This document shows, in pieces, positions 1 through 8,868 of a stretch of 64,000 nucleotides of DNA. A program made the position numbers and the translations under genes. Source of the DNA: Pseudomonas sp. GL-B-19 (GTDB lineage: Bacteria > Pseudomonadota > Gammaproteobacteria > Pseudomonadales > Pseudomonadaceae); contig NZ_JAHBDK010000031.1 of assembly GCF_019956415.1 (NCBI RefSeq), positions 124,001 through 188,000 of the forward strand, given 5' to 3'. The notes under the pieces are model-generated. The model saw nothing but the letters and a program-made list of their open reading frames with translations, did not search any database and had not been told where the DNA came from. The first letter of the stretch is position 1. Each line of letters begins with the position of its first letter.

Positions 1-992
1 CGTGGGTTGGCAAAGCCGTAGAGGATGTCCACTACGAAATTGACCACAATCACCAGGCAGGCTATTAACAGGATGCCGTTTTGCACCACGGGATAATCCC
101 GTGCGCCAATGGCTTCGATCAGCCATTTGCCGATGCCGGGCCACGAGAAGATGGTTTCGGTCAGAACCGCACCCGCCAGCAATGTGCCGACTTGCAGGCC
201 GACCACGGTCAGTACCGGAATCAGCGCGTTGCGCAGGCCGTGCACGAACACCACGCGCGACGGCGACAGGCCTTTGGCGCGGGCGGTACGAATATAGTCT
301 TCACGCAGTACTTCGAGCATCGACGAACGGGTCATCCGCGCAATAACGGCCAGCGGGATGGTGCCGAGCACAATGGCCGGCAGGATCAGGTGATGCAGGG
401 AGTCGAAGAATGCGCCGACGTCATCGGCCAGCAGCGTGTCGATAAGCATGAAGCCGGTGCGCGGCTCGATGTCATAGAGCAGATCGATCCGCCCGGACAC
501 CGGGGTCCAGCCCAGGCTCACCGAGAAGAACATGATCAGGATCAGGCCCCACCAGAAGATCGGCATCGAGTATCCCGCCAGGGAGATGCCCATCACCCCA
601 TGGTCGAACAGGGATCCTCGCTTGAGTGCCGCAATCACCCCGGCCAGGAGGCCCAGGATGCCGGCGAACAACAGGGCGGCCATGGACAGTTCCAGGGTCG
701 CGGGGAATAGAGAGGTGAACTCGCTCCACACGCTTTCACGGGTACGCAGCGATTCGCCGAGGTCGCCGTGAGCCAGTTTGCCGATGTAGTCCAGGTATTG
801 GGCATACAGCGGTTTGTTCAGACCAAGGCGTTCCATTGCCTGAGCATGCATTTCGGGGTCGACTCGACGTTCGCCCATCATTACTTCCACGGGGTCGCCT
901 GGAATCATGCGAATCAACGCGAAAGTCAGCAAGGTGATGCCGAAGAACGTGGGGATCAATAACCCCAATCGGCGGGCAATAAAACTAAACAT
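1..992 (-). CDS. dppB: Dipeptide ABC transporter permease DppB (3' end cut by window edge)
   Basis: Inner-membrane permease of a peptide ABC importer. It would pair with DppC and take peptides from the periplasmic binding proteins encoded just upstream. The frame opens at ATG 992 (MFSFIARRLG) and stays open to base 1, giving about 330 codons; DppB is normally about 336 residues, so only the last few are missing. The N-terminal membrane anchor, several hydrophobic segments and the permease EAA-loop region (YIRTARAKGL) typical of binding-protein-dependent transporters are visible. It follows the binding-protein gene after a 74-nt gap that contains a hairpin. Confidence 0.95.
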   Translation of the reverse strand, partial: MFSFIARRLGLLIPTFFGITLLTFALIRMIPGDPVEVMMGERRVDPEMHAQAMERLGLNKPLYAQYLDYIGKLAHGDLGESLRTRESVWSEFTSLFPATLELSMAALLFAGILGLLAGVIAALKRGSLFDHGVMGISLAGYSMPIFWWGLILIMFFSVSLGWTPVSGRIDLLYDIEPRTGFMLIDTLLADDVGAFFDSLHHLILPAIVLGTIPLAVIARMTRSSMLEVLREDYIRTARAKGLSPSRVVFVHGLRNALIPVLTVVGLQVGTLLAGAVLTETIFSWPGIGKWLIEAIGARDYPVVQNGILLIACLVIVVNFVVDILYGFANP

Positions 993-1024
993 CTTCTGGT
1001 CTACCTCATCAGCCGGTTAGGCGT

Positions 1025-1056
1025 GCCTGGTGTCCCTGGAGTCAGGGACACCGGGA
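1025..1056 (-). repeat. Intercistronic hairpin between dppA4 and dppB
   Basis: Arms GGTGTCCCTG (1029-1038) and CAGGGACACC (1043-1052) form a perfect 10-bp stem with a 4-nt loop. No T-run follows on the minus strand, so it looks more like an mRNA-stability or processing hairpin protecting the 3' end of the binding-protein message than a full terminator. Confidence 0.55.
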
Positions 1057-1066
1057 GTTTTCTTAT

Positions 1067-2662
1067 TTACTTCACCTGGGTGGTGGCGAAGTTATTCGTG
1101 GTAAGCGGGCTAATGTGATAGCCCTCTACGTTGTTGCGCATTGCAGTAAACATACGGGTGTGTGCCATGCTGATCCATGGCTGGTCCTGATTGAAAACCT
1201 CCTGGGCTTGCTCGTAGAGCGCTGCACGTTCCGTCGGGTTCACTTTAGCTCGGGCTTCGTCGATCAGCGTCTGGAATTTCTCGTTGCACCAGCGTGCGTA
1301 GTTTTCGCCGTTCTTGGCTGCTTCGCAACTCAGCATAGGCGTCAGGAAGTTATCCGGGTCGCCGTTATCACCCGCCCATCCGGCGGAAACCATGTCGTGC
1401 TCGCCGTTTTTCGCACGCTTGAGCATTTCGCCCCATTCCATGACGCGAATATCGACGTTGATCCCGACCTGAGCCAAGTCAGCCTGCATCATCTGCGCAC
1501 CGAGCATCGGGTTCGGGTTGGTCGGACCGCCGCCGTTGCGGGTGAACAGTGTAAATGTAGTGCCTTCTGGTACGCCGGCCTCCTTGAGCAGGGCGCGGGC
1601 CTTGTCCAGATCACGCGGCGGGTTTTTCAGGGCGTGGTTGTAACCCAGCAGGGTGTCAGGGTACGGGTTGACGCCCACGGTTGCATTGCCTTTGCCGAAC
1701 AAAGCATTGACATAGGCGGCCTTGTCGAACGCCATGTCGATGGCTTTGCGCACGCGTACATCGCTCATGTACTTGTGAGAGGTGTTCATCGCGATGTACG
1801 AAACGGTCATCGCGTTCAGCTCATCAACCTTCAGGTTGGTGTCTTTCTTGATGCTCGGGATGTCATCGGGCTTGGGATACAGCGCGATCTGGCATTCGTT
1901 GGCCTTGAGTTTTTGCAGGCGCACATTGTTGTCGGTGGCAATCGCCAGAATCAAGGCTTCAGCGGGTGGTTTGCCACGGAAATACTCCGGGTTGGCCTTG
2001 AAACGAACCTGAGCGTCCTTGTTATAACGCTGGAACACGAACGGGCCGGTGCCGATTGGCTTGTTGTTCAGGTCGCCGGTCTTGTTCGCCTTGAGCAACT
2101 GGTCGGCGTATTCGGCGGGGTAGATCGAGGAGAAGGCCATGGCGATGTCCGCCAGGAACGGCGCTTCGCGACGGGTCAGAGTGAATTTGACGGTGTTGTC
2201 GTCGACTTTTTCGACGCTTTTGAGCAGATCTTTGAAGCCCATGCTTTCAAAGTACGGGAAGCCCACGCTCGACAGTTTGTGCCATGGGTGGTTCGGGTCC
2301 AGCTGACGCTGGAAACTCCAGACCACGTCGTCGGCGTTCATGTCGCGGGTCGGCTTGAAATAGTCGGTGGTGTGGAATTTGACGCCTTTGCGCAGGTGGA
2401 ACGTGTAAGTCAGACCGTCTTCACTGATGTCCCAGGAATCGGCCAGTGCCGGAATCACCTCGGTGGTACCGGGCTTGAAGTCCGCCAGGCGATTGAAGAG
2501 GGTTTCGGCCACCGCATCGGCGGTGACTGCGGTCGTGTACTGGACCATATCGAAGCCTTCCGGGCTGGCTTCGGTGCAGACCACCAGGGGTTTGGCCGCA
2601 ACGCCAACAGCGACACTCAGCAACGCGGCCGTGATGGCCGCACGTAGGGGAAGCATTTTCAT
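1067..2662 (-). CDS. dppA4: Peptide ABC transporter substrate-binding protein (DppA4-like)
   Basis: Periplasmic solute-binding protein of the SBP_bac_5 family, 531 residues, which would capture di- or oligopeptides for the DppBC permease. A Sec signal peptide occupies about residues 1-23 (ending VGVAAKP). The family pattern GFDMVQYTT near the N-terminus and the region around YPKPDDIP resemble the two other binding proteins of this locus, but it is clearly diverged from them. ATG 2662 is chosen over the TTG one codon upstream. It is placed between the porin gene and dppB, as in the P. aeruginosa order dppA3-opdP-dppA4-dppBCDF; that naming is by gene order and is inferred. Confidence 0.93.
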   Translation of the reverse strand: MKMLPLRAAITAALLSVAVGVAAKPLVVCTEASPEGFDMVQYTTAVTADAVAETLFNRLADFKPGTTEVIPALADSWDISEDGLTYTFHLRKGVKFHTTDYFKPTRDMNADDVVWSFQRQLDPNHPWHKLSSVGFPYFESMGFKDLLKSVEKVDDNTVKFTLTRREAPFLADIAMAFSSIYPAEYADQLLKANKTGDLNNKPIGTGPFVFQRYNKDAQVRFKANPEYFRGKPPAEALILAIATDNNVRLQKLKANECQIALYPKPDDIPSIKKDTNLKVDELNAMTVSYIAMNTSHKYMSDVRVRKAIDMAFDKAAYVNALFGKGNATVGVNPYPDTLLGYNHALKNPPRDLDKARALLKEAGVPEGTTFTLFTRNGGGPTNPNPMLGAQMMQADLAQVGINVDIRVMEWGEMLKRAKNGEHDMVSAGWAGDNGDPDNFLTPMLSCEAAKNGENYARWCNEKFQTLIDEARAKVNPTERAALYEQAQEVFNQDQPWISMAHTRMFTAMRNNVEGYHISPLTTNNFATTQVK

Positions 2663-2695
2663 CAAGAACCCTCTGCAATCGGTTAAAGGTCAAAA

Positions 2696-2731
2696 CCCAA
2701 AGGCTGATTCGTCTCTGAATCAGCCTTTGGG
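2696..2731 (-). terminator. Strong hairpin between porin gene and dppA4
   Basis: A perfect 15-bp inverted repeat (CCCAAAGGCTGATTC at 2696-2710; complement at 2717-2731) has a 6-nt loop. On the minus strand it is followed by TTTT. It could partly terminate porin transcription or stabilise the upstream message. Confidence 0.6.
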
Positions 2732-2739
2732 CAGGTGCA

Positions 2740-4152
2740 TCACAGAATATTGAACGGAATGGTGGTCACGAGGCGGAACTCGTTGATGCTGCCGTCACCC
2801 TGGTTTTCGCTGGCACGGTGAGCGGTATAGGTCACGCGAACAGTGCTGGCCTGGAACGGGCCGCTCTGAATGGCGTACGTAGAACCGATGCCGTATTCGT
2901 AATGATGTTCGCCGTCCATGTTCTTAACGTCGTAGGCCGTGCCGGTGTAGTGCGTACCGTCGATGTCCCATCCGCGAGCCTGGTAGATGTTGAACTTCAG
3001 GCCAGGCACGCCGTATTCGGCCATGTTCAGGCCGTAGGCGATCTGGAAGGACTTCTCGTTCGGGCCGTTGAAGTCCGACAGCAGGGAGTTGGCCAGGTAG
3101 ATGCCGTTGGTTTCGTGCAGGTAGTCGAAGTACTCGTTACCTTCCACTTGCTGGTACGAGAAGGTCAGGGTGTGAGCCCGGTGAGTCAGGCCGAACGACA
3201 GGGAGTAGGTGTCGTTGTCGATGTTGCCGAGCAGGGCCTTACCTTCTTCCTGGGTTTTGTAGTAATTCAGGTTGGTGTTGAGGCTCAGCACCTGGCTGTC
3301 GCCCAGGATGTGATTGGCGCCGAAGTAGTATTGGTTCCAGAGGTCTTCAGCCTGGGTCGCCCACAGGCTGGTGGTCAGGCTGGCGAAGGGTGTGAAGGTG
3401 ATACCGCCGGTATGAACGTGATCGGTTTCAACGAAGCTGTTGGCGTATTCGCTACGAAATTTACTCAGGCTTTCTTCGGTTCGCGGTGAGTTGCGATCGA
3501 AAGTGCCCAGATCGAATGCCAGGTTGTTCAGCTCTTCGCTGTGGATGGCCACACCCTCGAAGCTCGAAGGCAGCGCACGGTTGCCGATGACGTCGACCAT
3601 CGGGCTGCTGAAGTTCATGCGGCCGGCGGTCAGGGTGGTGTTGGAGACGCGCGCCTTGACGTTGGCAAGACCCAGCTTGCTCCACTGACCTTGAGCGTCG
3701 CCGCCCTCTTTGGTCAGGGTACGGTTGTTGCCCGCGCCTGGACGGGTGCCCGGTGCGCCACCGTTGTTGGAAGCCAGGTTCTCGCGATCGCGCTCCAGAG
3801 CAATTTCGTTGTAGGCGGCCAGTTCAGTACTCAAGCCCACGGCGCCTTGGGTGAAGCCGGAGTTGTACTTGACGATGGTGCCTTGAACCCAGTTGATCCG
3901 GCGATCCGTCGGGGTGGGTACACCGTTTTTGAGGTAAGTGAACTTGCTGCCGCGATGCAATTGTTCGTTGGCGTACCAGTTACGCGTAGTGCCGGAAATC
4001 GACTGGCCTTCGACAAAGCCGGTTGCGTCGGCTTGTGCGCTTTTGGTGTTGACCGTCACCGGGGTGAATTCCTGGCTCTGGGTTTCTGCGTAAGCCGTGG
4101 CGGTTACGCTGCTGATGGCCAGGGCCAATATCGCACTGCTGCTCAGTTTCAT
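2740..4152 (-). CDS. opdP: OprD-family outer-membrane porin, peptide-specific (OpdP-like)
   Basis: Outer-membrane beta-barrel channel of the OprD family, 470 residues, usual length for the family. The signal peptide runs to about residue 22 (TATAYA|ET). The body has the alternating aromatic/polar strand pattern and ends in a hydrophobic strand (TTIPFNIL). ATG 4152 has a GAGGAG ribosome site. Its place inside a dpp operon between binding-protein genes matches P. aeruginosa opdP, a glycine-glutamate/dipeptide porin, so peptide uptake across the outer membrane is the likely role. Family assignment is firm; the substrate is inferred from context. Confidence 0.93.
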   Translation of the reverse strand: MKLSSSAILALAISSVTATAYAETQSQEFTPVTVNTKSAQADATGFVEGQSISGTTRNWYANEQLHRGSKFTYLKNGVPTPTDRRINWVQGTIVKYNSGFTQGAVGLSTELAAYNEIALERDRENLASNNGGAPGTRPGAGNNRTLTKEGGDAQGQWSKLGLANVKARVSNTTLTAGRMNFSSPMVDVIGNRALPSSFEGVAIHSEELNNLAFDLGTFDRNSPRTEESLSKFRSEYANSFVETDHVHTGGITFTPFASLTTSLWATQAEDLWNQYYFGANHILGDSQVLSLNTNLNYYKTQEEGKALLGNIDNDTYSLSFGLTHRAHTLTFSYQQVEGNEYFDYLHETNGIYLANSLLSDFNGPNEKSFQIAYGLNMAEYGVPGLKFNIYQARGWDIDGTHYTGTAYDVKNMDGEHHYEYGIGSTYAIQSGPFQASTVRVTYTAHRASENQGDGSINEFRLVTTIPFNIL

Positions 4153-4328
4153 GGGTGAAGCTCCTCGGTTTCTTTTTTTTTATTAATGCCGGTCTTATTG
4201 GGTGATCCGGCTATTTGGTTTAGAACGCAAACAAGGCTTCGCAAACGTTTGCTGTACGCCGGACTGGCGAATTTCGGCAATACGCTTGCGTGAGGGCGCA
4301 ATGCGCCCCCAGCGTTCTGGCTAATCGG
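4153..4328 (-). other. Intergenic region before the porin gene, with hairpin
   Basis: A 176-nt gap. It contains a GC-rich hairpin at about 4293-4312 (GGGCGC / GCGCCC around a 2-4 nt loop), without a clear T-run on the minus strand. It is the third in a set of hairpins separating the genes of this operon. Confidence 0.4.
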
Positions 4329-5930
4329 TTATTGGTCGATACTGACGCCCGAGAACACGTTGCGGCCGAAGGGGCTGACTTTGAACCCTTCGACTTTGGT
4401 GCTTAACGGCTGGTTAACCGTCGAGTGGGCGACTGGCGTGATCGGTACCTGTTGTTTGAGGTACTGCTGCGCCTGTTTGTAGAGCACGGTGCGCTGGTCC
4501 CGGTCGGTGACGACCTTGGCCTGCTTGATCAGCTTGTCGTAAGCCGGATCGCACCACATGGAGTAGTTGTTGCCACCAATGGCGTCGCAGCTGTAAAGCG
4601 TGCCGAGCCAGTTGTCCGGGTCCCCATTGTCACCGGTCCAGCCGATCAGGCTGATGTCGTGTTCGCCATTCTTGGTGCGCTTGATGTACTCGCCCCATTC
4701 GTAGCTGACGATCTTCACTTTGAGGCCGATTTTTGCCCAGTCAGCTTGGAGCATTTCGGCCATCAACTTGGCGTTCGGGTTGTAAGGGCGCTGAACCGGC
4801 ATTGCCCATAGGGTGATTTCGGTGCCTTCTTTCACGCCGGCGGCCTTGAGCAATTCCTTGGCTTTTTCCGGGTTGTAGGCGGTGTCTTTAATCGTTTCGT
4901 CGTAAGACCATTGGGTCGGCGGCATGGCGTTGACGGCCAATTGCCCGGCACCTTGGTAGACGGCGTTGAGAATGCTTTGCTTGTTCACCGCCATGTCCAG
5001 CGCCTGACGCACTTCGAGCTGGTCGAAAGGCTTGTGTCGAACGTTGTAGGCGATGTAACCGAGGTTGAAGCCAGGCTTCTCGATGAGCTGAAGTTTGCTG
5101 TCGTTCTTCAGCGCAGTCACATCGGCAGGGCGCGGATGCAGGGTGATCTGGCACTCGTTGGCCTTGAGTTTCTGCACCCGCACCGAAGCGTCGGTGTTGA
5201 TGGCGAAAATCAGGTTGTCGAGTTTGACTCGGCTCAGGTCCCAGTACTGCTTGTTGCCGGTGTAACGGATGTTGGAGTCTTTCTGGTAACTCTTGAATAC
5301 GAATGGGCCAGTGCCGATCGGCTTCTGGTTGATGTCGCTCGGCTTGCCGTCTGCCAGCAGCTTGTCTGCGTATTCGGCGGACAGGATGGCAGCGAAGCTC
5401 ATGGCAATGTTCTGGATGAACGCGGCGTCGACGCTGTTGAGCGTCATGACCACGGTCAGCGGCCCGGTCTTTTCGACCTTGGCGATGTTCTTGTTCAAGC
5501 TCATCCCGTTGAAGTACGGGAACTCGGTCGGATAAGCCTTACGGAAAGGTTGTTGCGGGTCGAGCATGCGATTAAACGTGAACAGCACGTCATCGGCGTT
5601 GAAGTCGCGGGTCGGCGTGAAGTATGGGGTGGTATGAAATTTCACCCCTTCGCGCAGATGGAAGGTGTACGTAAGGCCGTCCCCGGAAATATCCCAGCTC
5701 GTGGCCAGGCCCGGTACGACGTTGGTCGCGCCTTTTTCAAACTCTGCCAAACGGTTGTACAGCGGCTCGGCGGCGTCGTTATCGGTCGCAGTGGTGTACT
5801 GCGCCGTGTCGAAACCGGCGGGGCTGCCTTCGGAGCAGAACACCAGGCTGTTACTGGCGGCCTGGCTGATGGAGGTGGCGGCCAACAGGCCGGTGCCCAG
5901 CAATGCGGATAAAACCAAGGTATGGCGCAT
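4329..5930 (-). CDS. dppA: Peptide ABC transporter substrate-binding protein (DppA paralogue)
   Basis: Second periplasmic SBP_bac_5 protein of the locus, 533 residues. ATG 5930 is chosen because it has an AGGGAG ribosome site 5 nt upstream and begins a good signal peptide (MRHTLVLSALLG to ISQAAS); a 37-codon longer frame has neither. It is closely similar to the product of the next gene upstream: they share CSEGSPAGFD, DADDVLFTFNRM-like and MPPTQWSYD segments, so they are probably a tandem duplication. It probably binds peptides for DppBCDF, perhaps with a different preference from its paralogues (inferred). Confidence 0.94.
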   Translation of the reverse strand: MRHTLVLSALLGTGLLAATSISQAASNSLVFCSEGSPAGFDTAQYTTATDNDAAEPLYNRLAEFEKGATNVVPGLATSWDISGDGLTYTFHLREGVKFHTTPYFTPTRDFNADDVLFTFNRMLDPQQPFRKAYPTEFPYFNGMSLNKNIAKVEKTGPLTVVMTLNSVDAAFIQNIAMSFAAILSAEYADKLLADGKPSDINQKPIGTGPFVFKSYQKDSNIRYTGNKQYWDLSRVKLDNLIFAINTDASVRVQKLKANECQITLHPRPADVTALKNDSKLQLIEKPGFNLGYIAYNVRHKPFDQLEVRQALDMAVNKQSILNAVYQGAGQLAVNAMPPTQWSYDETIKDTAYNPEKAKELLKAAGVKEGTEITLWAMPVQRPYNPNAKLMAEMLQADWAKIGLKVKIVSYEWGEYIKRTKNGEHDISLIGWTGDNGDPDNWLGTLYSCDAIGGNNYSMWCDPAYDKLIKQAKVVTDRDQRTVLYKQAQQYLKQQVPITPVAHSTVNQPLSTKVEGFKVSPFGRNVFSGVSIDQ

Positions 5931-6200
5931 GACGCTCCCTCTTATATTCACGAGTGTTTTGACAATGAGCCGCCGTTCCGTCCTGGAACGTGGAGGATCA
6001 TTGATTTCAAACCCTGCTTGCAGCAAAAACCGATAGCCCACGCATGAGCTGGTCAGAACCCGACGGTATGAGCCGTGGATCTGGCAGTAAATGCGTAGAG
6101 TCCTAAAGACTCGTAGGAAAAGGCAACGCGTCCGACGCCACTGCAGTAGTGCGCAGTGGAATTGGATGTAAGAGTTTTCCTACTTTCTCGGCAGGTAAAA

Positions 6201-6229
6201 CAACGGCGACGTCAGAAACGTCGCCGTTG
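6201..6229 (-). terminator. Hairpin after the first binding-protein gene
   Basis: CAACGGCGACG (6201-6211) and its complement (6219-6229) form an 11-bp stem with a 7-nt loop. On the minus strand TTTT follows. It lies 7 nt after the stop codon of the upstream gene and could act as a leaky terminator between two binding-protein genes. Confidence 0.6.
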
Positions 6230-6236
6230 CAACACC

Positions 6237-7862
6237 TTATTTGCTGACGCTGACGCCGTAGAAGGAGTTCAAGCCAAACGGGCTGATCTTGAAATCCTGC
6301 ACTTCGTTGCGCATAGGTTGGAACACCGTCGAGTGAGCGATAGGTGTCATTGGCGTTGCGTCTTTGAGGACGTGTTGCGCCTGTTTGTACAGTTCGGTGC
6401 GCTTGGCCTGATCGGTCGTGCGCTTGGCTTCCTTGACGATGCCGTCGAACTTTTTGTCGCACCACTTGGAGAAGTTGTTGCCTTCCAGCGAATCGCAGCC
6501 GAACAGCACGTTCAGCCAGTTGTCCGGATCACCATTGTCACCGCTCCAGCCAATCAGCATCGCCTGGTTTTCACCACCTTTGGAGCGCTTGATGTACTCG
6601 CCCCACTCGTAGCTCTGGATCTTGACCTTGAGACCGATCTTGGACCAGTCGGACTGCAGCATTTCTGCCATCAGCTTGGCGTTCGGGTTGTATGGACGCT
6701 GTACCGGCATCGCCCAGAGAACGATTTCGGTGCCTTCTTTCACGCCGGCTTCCTTGAGCAGCTCTTTGGCTTTCTCAGGGTTGTACGGCGCATCCTTGAT
6801 GGTGGTGTCGTAGGACCACTGGGTCGGAGGCATGGCGTTGACGGCCAGTTGGCCGGCGCCCTGGTACACGGAGTCGATGATTTGTTGCTTGTTGACGGCC
6901 ATGTCCAGTGCCTGGCGAACTTTCAGCTCGGCCAGCGGGTTTGCATCGGTTTGACCCTTGACCTTAGGCATCACGTTGTAGGCGATGTAACCCAGGTTGA
7001 AACCGGCCTGGTTAGGCACCTTCAGAGTCTTGTCTTCCTGCAGCGCTTTCAGGTCGGCCGGGCGCGGGAACAGAGTGATCTGGCACTCGCCCTTCTTCAG
7101 CTTCTGAATACGCACCGACGGGTCGGTCGTGATGGCGAAGATCAGGTTGTCGATCTTCACGTCGTCCGGCTTCCAGTAGTCCTTGTTCCCGGTGTAGCGG
7201 ATGTTGGAGTCTTTCTGGTAGCTCTTGAACACGAACGGACCAGTGCCGACCGGCTTCTGGTTGATGTCGGCGGCTTTGCCTTCTTTCAGCAGCTGGGCTG
7301 CGTACTCGGCGGACTGGAGCGAGGCGAAGCTCATGGCCATGTTCTGGATGAACGCGGCATCAACTTCTTTCAGGGTGAACTTGACGGTTTTGTCGTCGAC
7401 TTTATCGATCTTGGTGATGTTGGTGTCCATCCCCATGTCGGTGAAGTACGGGAATTCGGTCGGGTACGCTTTGCGGAACGGGTCATCCTTGTTAATCATG
7501 CGATTAAAGGTGAACAGCACGTCGTCGGCGTTGAAATCACGAGTCGGCTTGAAGTACGGGGTGGTGTGGAACTTGACGCCGTCGCGCAGGTGGAAGGTGT
7601 ACGTCAGGCCGTCCGGGGAGATGTCCCAACTGGTCGCCAGACCAGGAATCACGGCGGTGCCGCCGCGCTCGAACTGGGTCAGACGGTTGAACATGGTTTC
7701 CGCAGAGGCGTCGAAGTCGGTGCCGGTGGTGTATTGACCTGGATCGAAACCGGCCGGGCTCCCTTCGGAGCAGAACACCAGGTTAGTCGCGGCTTGGGCG
7801 AAGGGTGCGCTAGCTAATAAGCTGGCGCCGAGCAAAAACGGAATGACCGCGTTTTTAAGCAT
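6237..7862 (-). CDS. dppA3: Peptide ABC transporter substrate-binding protein (DppA3-like, first gene of the locus)
   Basis: SBP_bac_5 family periplasmic protein, 541 residues, with signal peptide cleaved after about APFAQA (residue 24). It is strongly similar to the next gene downstream across its length, with an added insert near KVKGQTDANPL. It is first in the run and closest to the presumed promoter, with a perfect TATAAT -10 on the minus strand at 7892-7897. In P. aeruginosa the matching gene is repressed by PsdR; no psdR-like gene lies in this window. Peptide binding is inferred from family and context. Confidence 0.94.
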   Translation of the reverse strand: MLKNAVIPFLLGASLLASAPFAQAATNLVFCSEGSPAGFDPGQYTTGTDFDASAETMFNRLTQFERGGTAVIPGLATSWDISPDGLTYTFHLRDGVKFHTTPYFKPTRDFNADDVLFTFNRMINKDDPFRKAYPTEFPYFTDMGMDTNITKIDKVDDKTVKFTLKEVDAAFIQNMAMSFASLQSAEYAAQLLKEGKAADINQKPVGTGPFVFKSYQKDSNIRYTGNKDYWKPDDVKIDNLIFAITTDPSVRIQKLKKGECQITLFPRPADLKALQEDKTLKVPNQAGFNLGYIAYNVMPKVKGQTDANPLAELKVRQALDMAVNKQQIIDSVYQGAGQLAVNAMPPTQWSYDTTIKDAPYNPEKAKELLKEAGVKEGTEIVLWAMPVQRPYNPNAKLMAEMLQSDWSKIGLKVKIQSYEWGEYIKRSKGGENQAMLIGWSGDNGDPDNWLNVLFGCDSLEGNNFSKWCDKKFDGIVKEAKRTTDQAKRTELYKQAQHVLKDATPMTPIAHSTVFQPMRNEVQDFKISPFGLNSFYGVSVSK

Positions 7863-7891
7863 GGTGGCCTCATGATTGTGGCTTTTTTGGA

Positions 7892-7897
7892 ATTATA
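7892..7897 (-). promoter_or_regulatory. Candidate -10 box of the dpp operon
   Basis: A perfect TATAAT on the minus strand lies 30 nt before the first codon of the first binding-protein gene. The -35 region 17 bp upstream (AGGGTC) is poor, which suggests an activated promoter or a false match. Confidence 0.35.
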
Positions 7898-7919
7898 GGA
7901 CGACCTCGTGAGCCGACCC

Positions 7920-8220
7920 TGCGGATACTTATGCAGGCGCCGTACCCAATGCAAGATCCTGATCGAGCATAGGCGTTAAACAGTGGCACGTACGTACCTT
8001 AATGTCGCATATGTATAAATTCAGGCGCAATTGACCGTTTGCGCAGGTTTTTTTCGGTGCAACCGGGCGCACCGATGCAGGGCAATTGCTTCGTGTTGCG
8101 CACTCGGATGGCGCGCGGTGTTACTTATTTATACCCTCGGTTTGGGGGTGCAACCGCCGGTGCTTTCGGTAGCGCCTTAGGGATGATAGAACAGGACTGT
8201 TACCCCGTATTTGTTTGTGT
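7920..8220. other. Intergenic region without recognised gene
   Basis: No convincing coding frame is present. The stretch is moderately AT-rich with a T-run at 8047-8053 and would carry upstream regulatory sequence of the dpp operon. Short open frames here lack ribosome sites and family resemblance. Confidence 0.5.
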
Positions 8221-8229
8221 CCACATCCA

Positions 8230-8656
8230 AAAGGTGGGAGCTGGTTTGTTGGGTCGCCGCATCGCTGCGATGGCGGCCTGACAGCCGACCAGTCTCTTGC
8301 AGGTGTACATATCCATTCCTGCGGCAACGGCCGCCGGCGGTTTCGCTCTTACAGCGAGTCCCTTTTGTCAAACGCCACAAAAGGAACCAAAAAGGCTCGC
8401 CCCGAGCGTCCGGCCCCTCGCCTGGGCTCGGCGTTCCTTCGCTCCGGTATCCATCCGGGGACACTGCCCTCCGGTCTGCTTCGCGACGACCTACATGCAG
8501 CGTGTTCGACTGCGTCGAACGGCGCTGCGCGCCACTCCCCGGATGCACACCTCCACTCAGCCTCCCGAAGGGGCGGGTGGATCAAGATCAAGAGCTGCAG
8601 GCGAGCTAACGCTCGGCCTGATGAGTGGTGAAGAGCGGCGGGTGTACACCGATCTA
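8230..8656. repeat. Repetitive Pseudomonas intergenic element nested in a REP array
   Basis: A REP-type unit at about 8260-8325 (GGCGGCCTGACAGCCGACCA ... TGTACATATCCATTCC) is followed by about 330 bp of a different sequence, then the array resumes at 8641 (GGTGTACACC). The inner part is open in several frames on both strands without ribosome sites and has short GC-rich inverted segments. From memory, similar sequence recurs in intergenic regions of many fluorescent pseudomonads; this was not checked. Confidence 0.5.
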
Positions 8657-8868
8657 CTGTAGGAGCTGGCTTGCCAGCGAAGGCGGCCAGACAGCCGACC
8701 AATCTCCAACAGATGTACACCATTCCCCTGTAGGAGCTGGCTTGCCAGCGAAGGCGGCCAGACAGCCGACCAATCTCCAACAGATGTACACCATTCCCCT
8801 GTAGGAGCTGGCTTGCCAGCGAAGGCGGCCAGACAGCCGACCAATCTCTAGCAGGTGTACACCGTTCC
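8657..8868. repeat. Three tandem 71-bp REP-containing repeats
   Basis: Three near-identical units start at 8657, 8728 and 8799, an exact 71-bp period. Each contains CTGTAGGAGCTGGCTTGCCA, a short palindrome (CTGGCTTGCCAG), then AGCGAAGGCGGCCAGACAGC and a TGTACACC tail. The third unit has a few substitutions. A fourth, diverged REP of the other type (GTGGCGAGCCTGCTCGCGAT) follows at 8871. Units are directly adjacent, so this is not a CRISPR. Confidence 0.9.

Noticed and set aside
1115..2647. Long antisense open frames (for example 1115-2647, 6156-7817, 40065-41537, 54348-55685, 56447-57847, 62254-63753)
   Set aside because: Each lies opposite a well-identified gene, has no family motif or ribosome site, and is explained by high GC at third positions of Pseudomonas genes.
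5931..6041. 37-codon extension of the second binding protein
   Set aside because: It would place the signal peptide inside the protein; ATG 5930 has a good ribosome site.
7980..8010. Sigma-54 promoter (TGGCACG at 7984) for the neighbouring gene
   Set aside because: The matching TTGC at the right spacing is absent and the orientation points away from the dpp operon.
8211..8662. Several overlapping open frames of 120-140 codons on both strands
   Set aside because: They lie in a repetitive element, overlap one another in different frames and lack ribosome sites; an array of repeats is a simpler explanation.
8657..8868. Possible CRISPR array
   Set aside because: Units are contiguous with a 71-bp period and contain no unique spacers; no cas genes are present.
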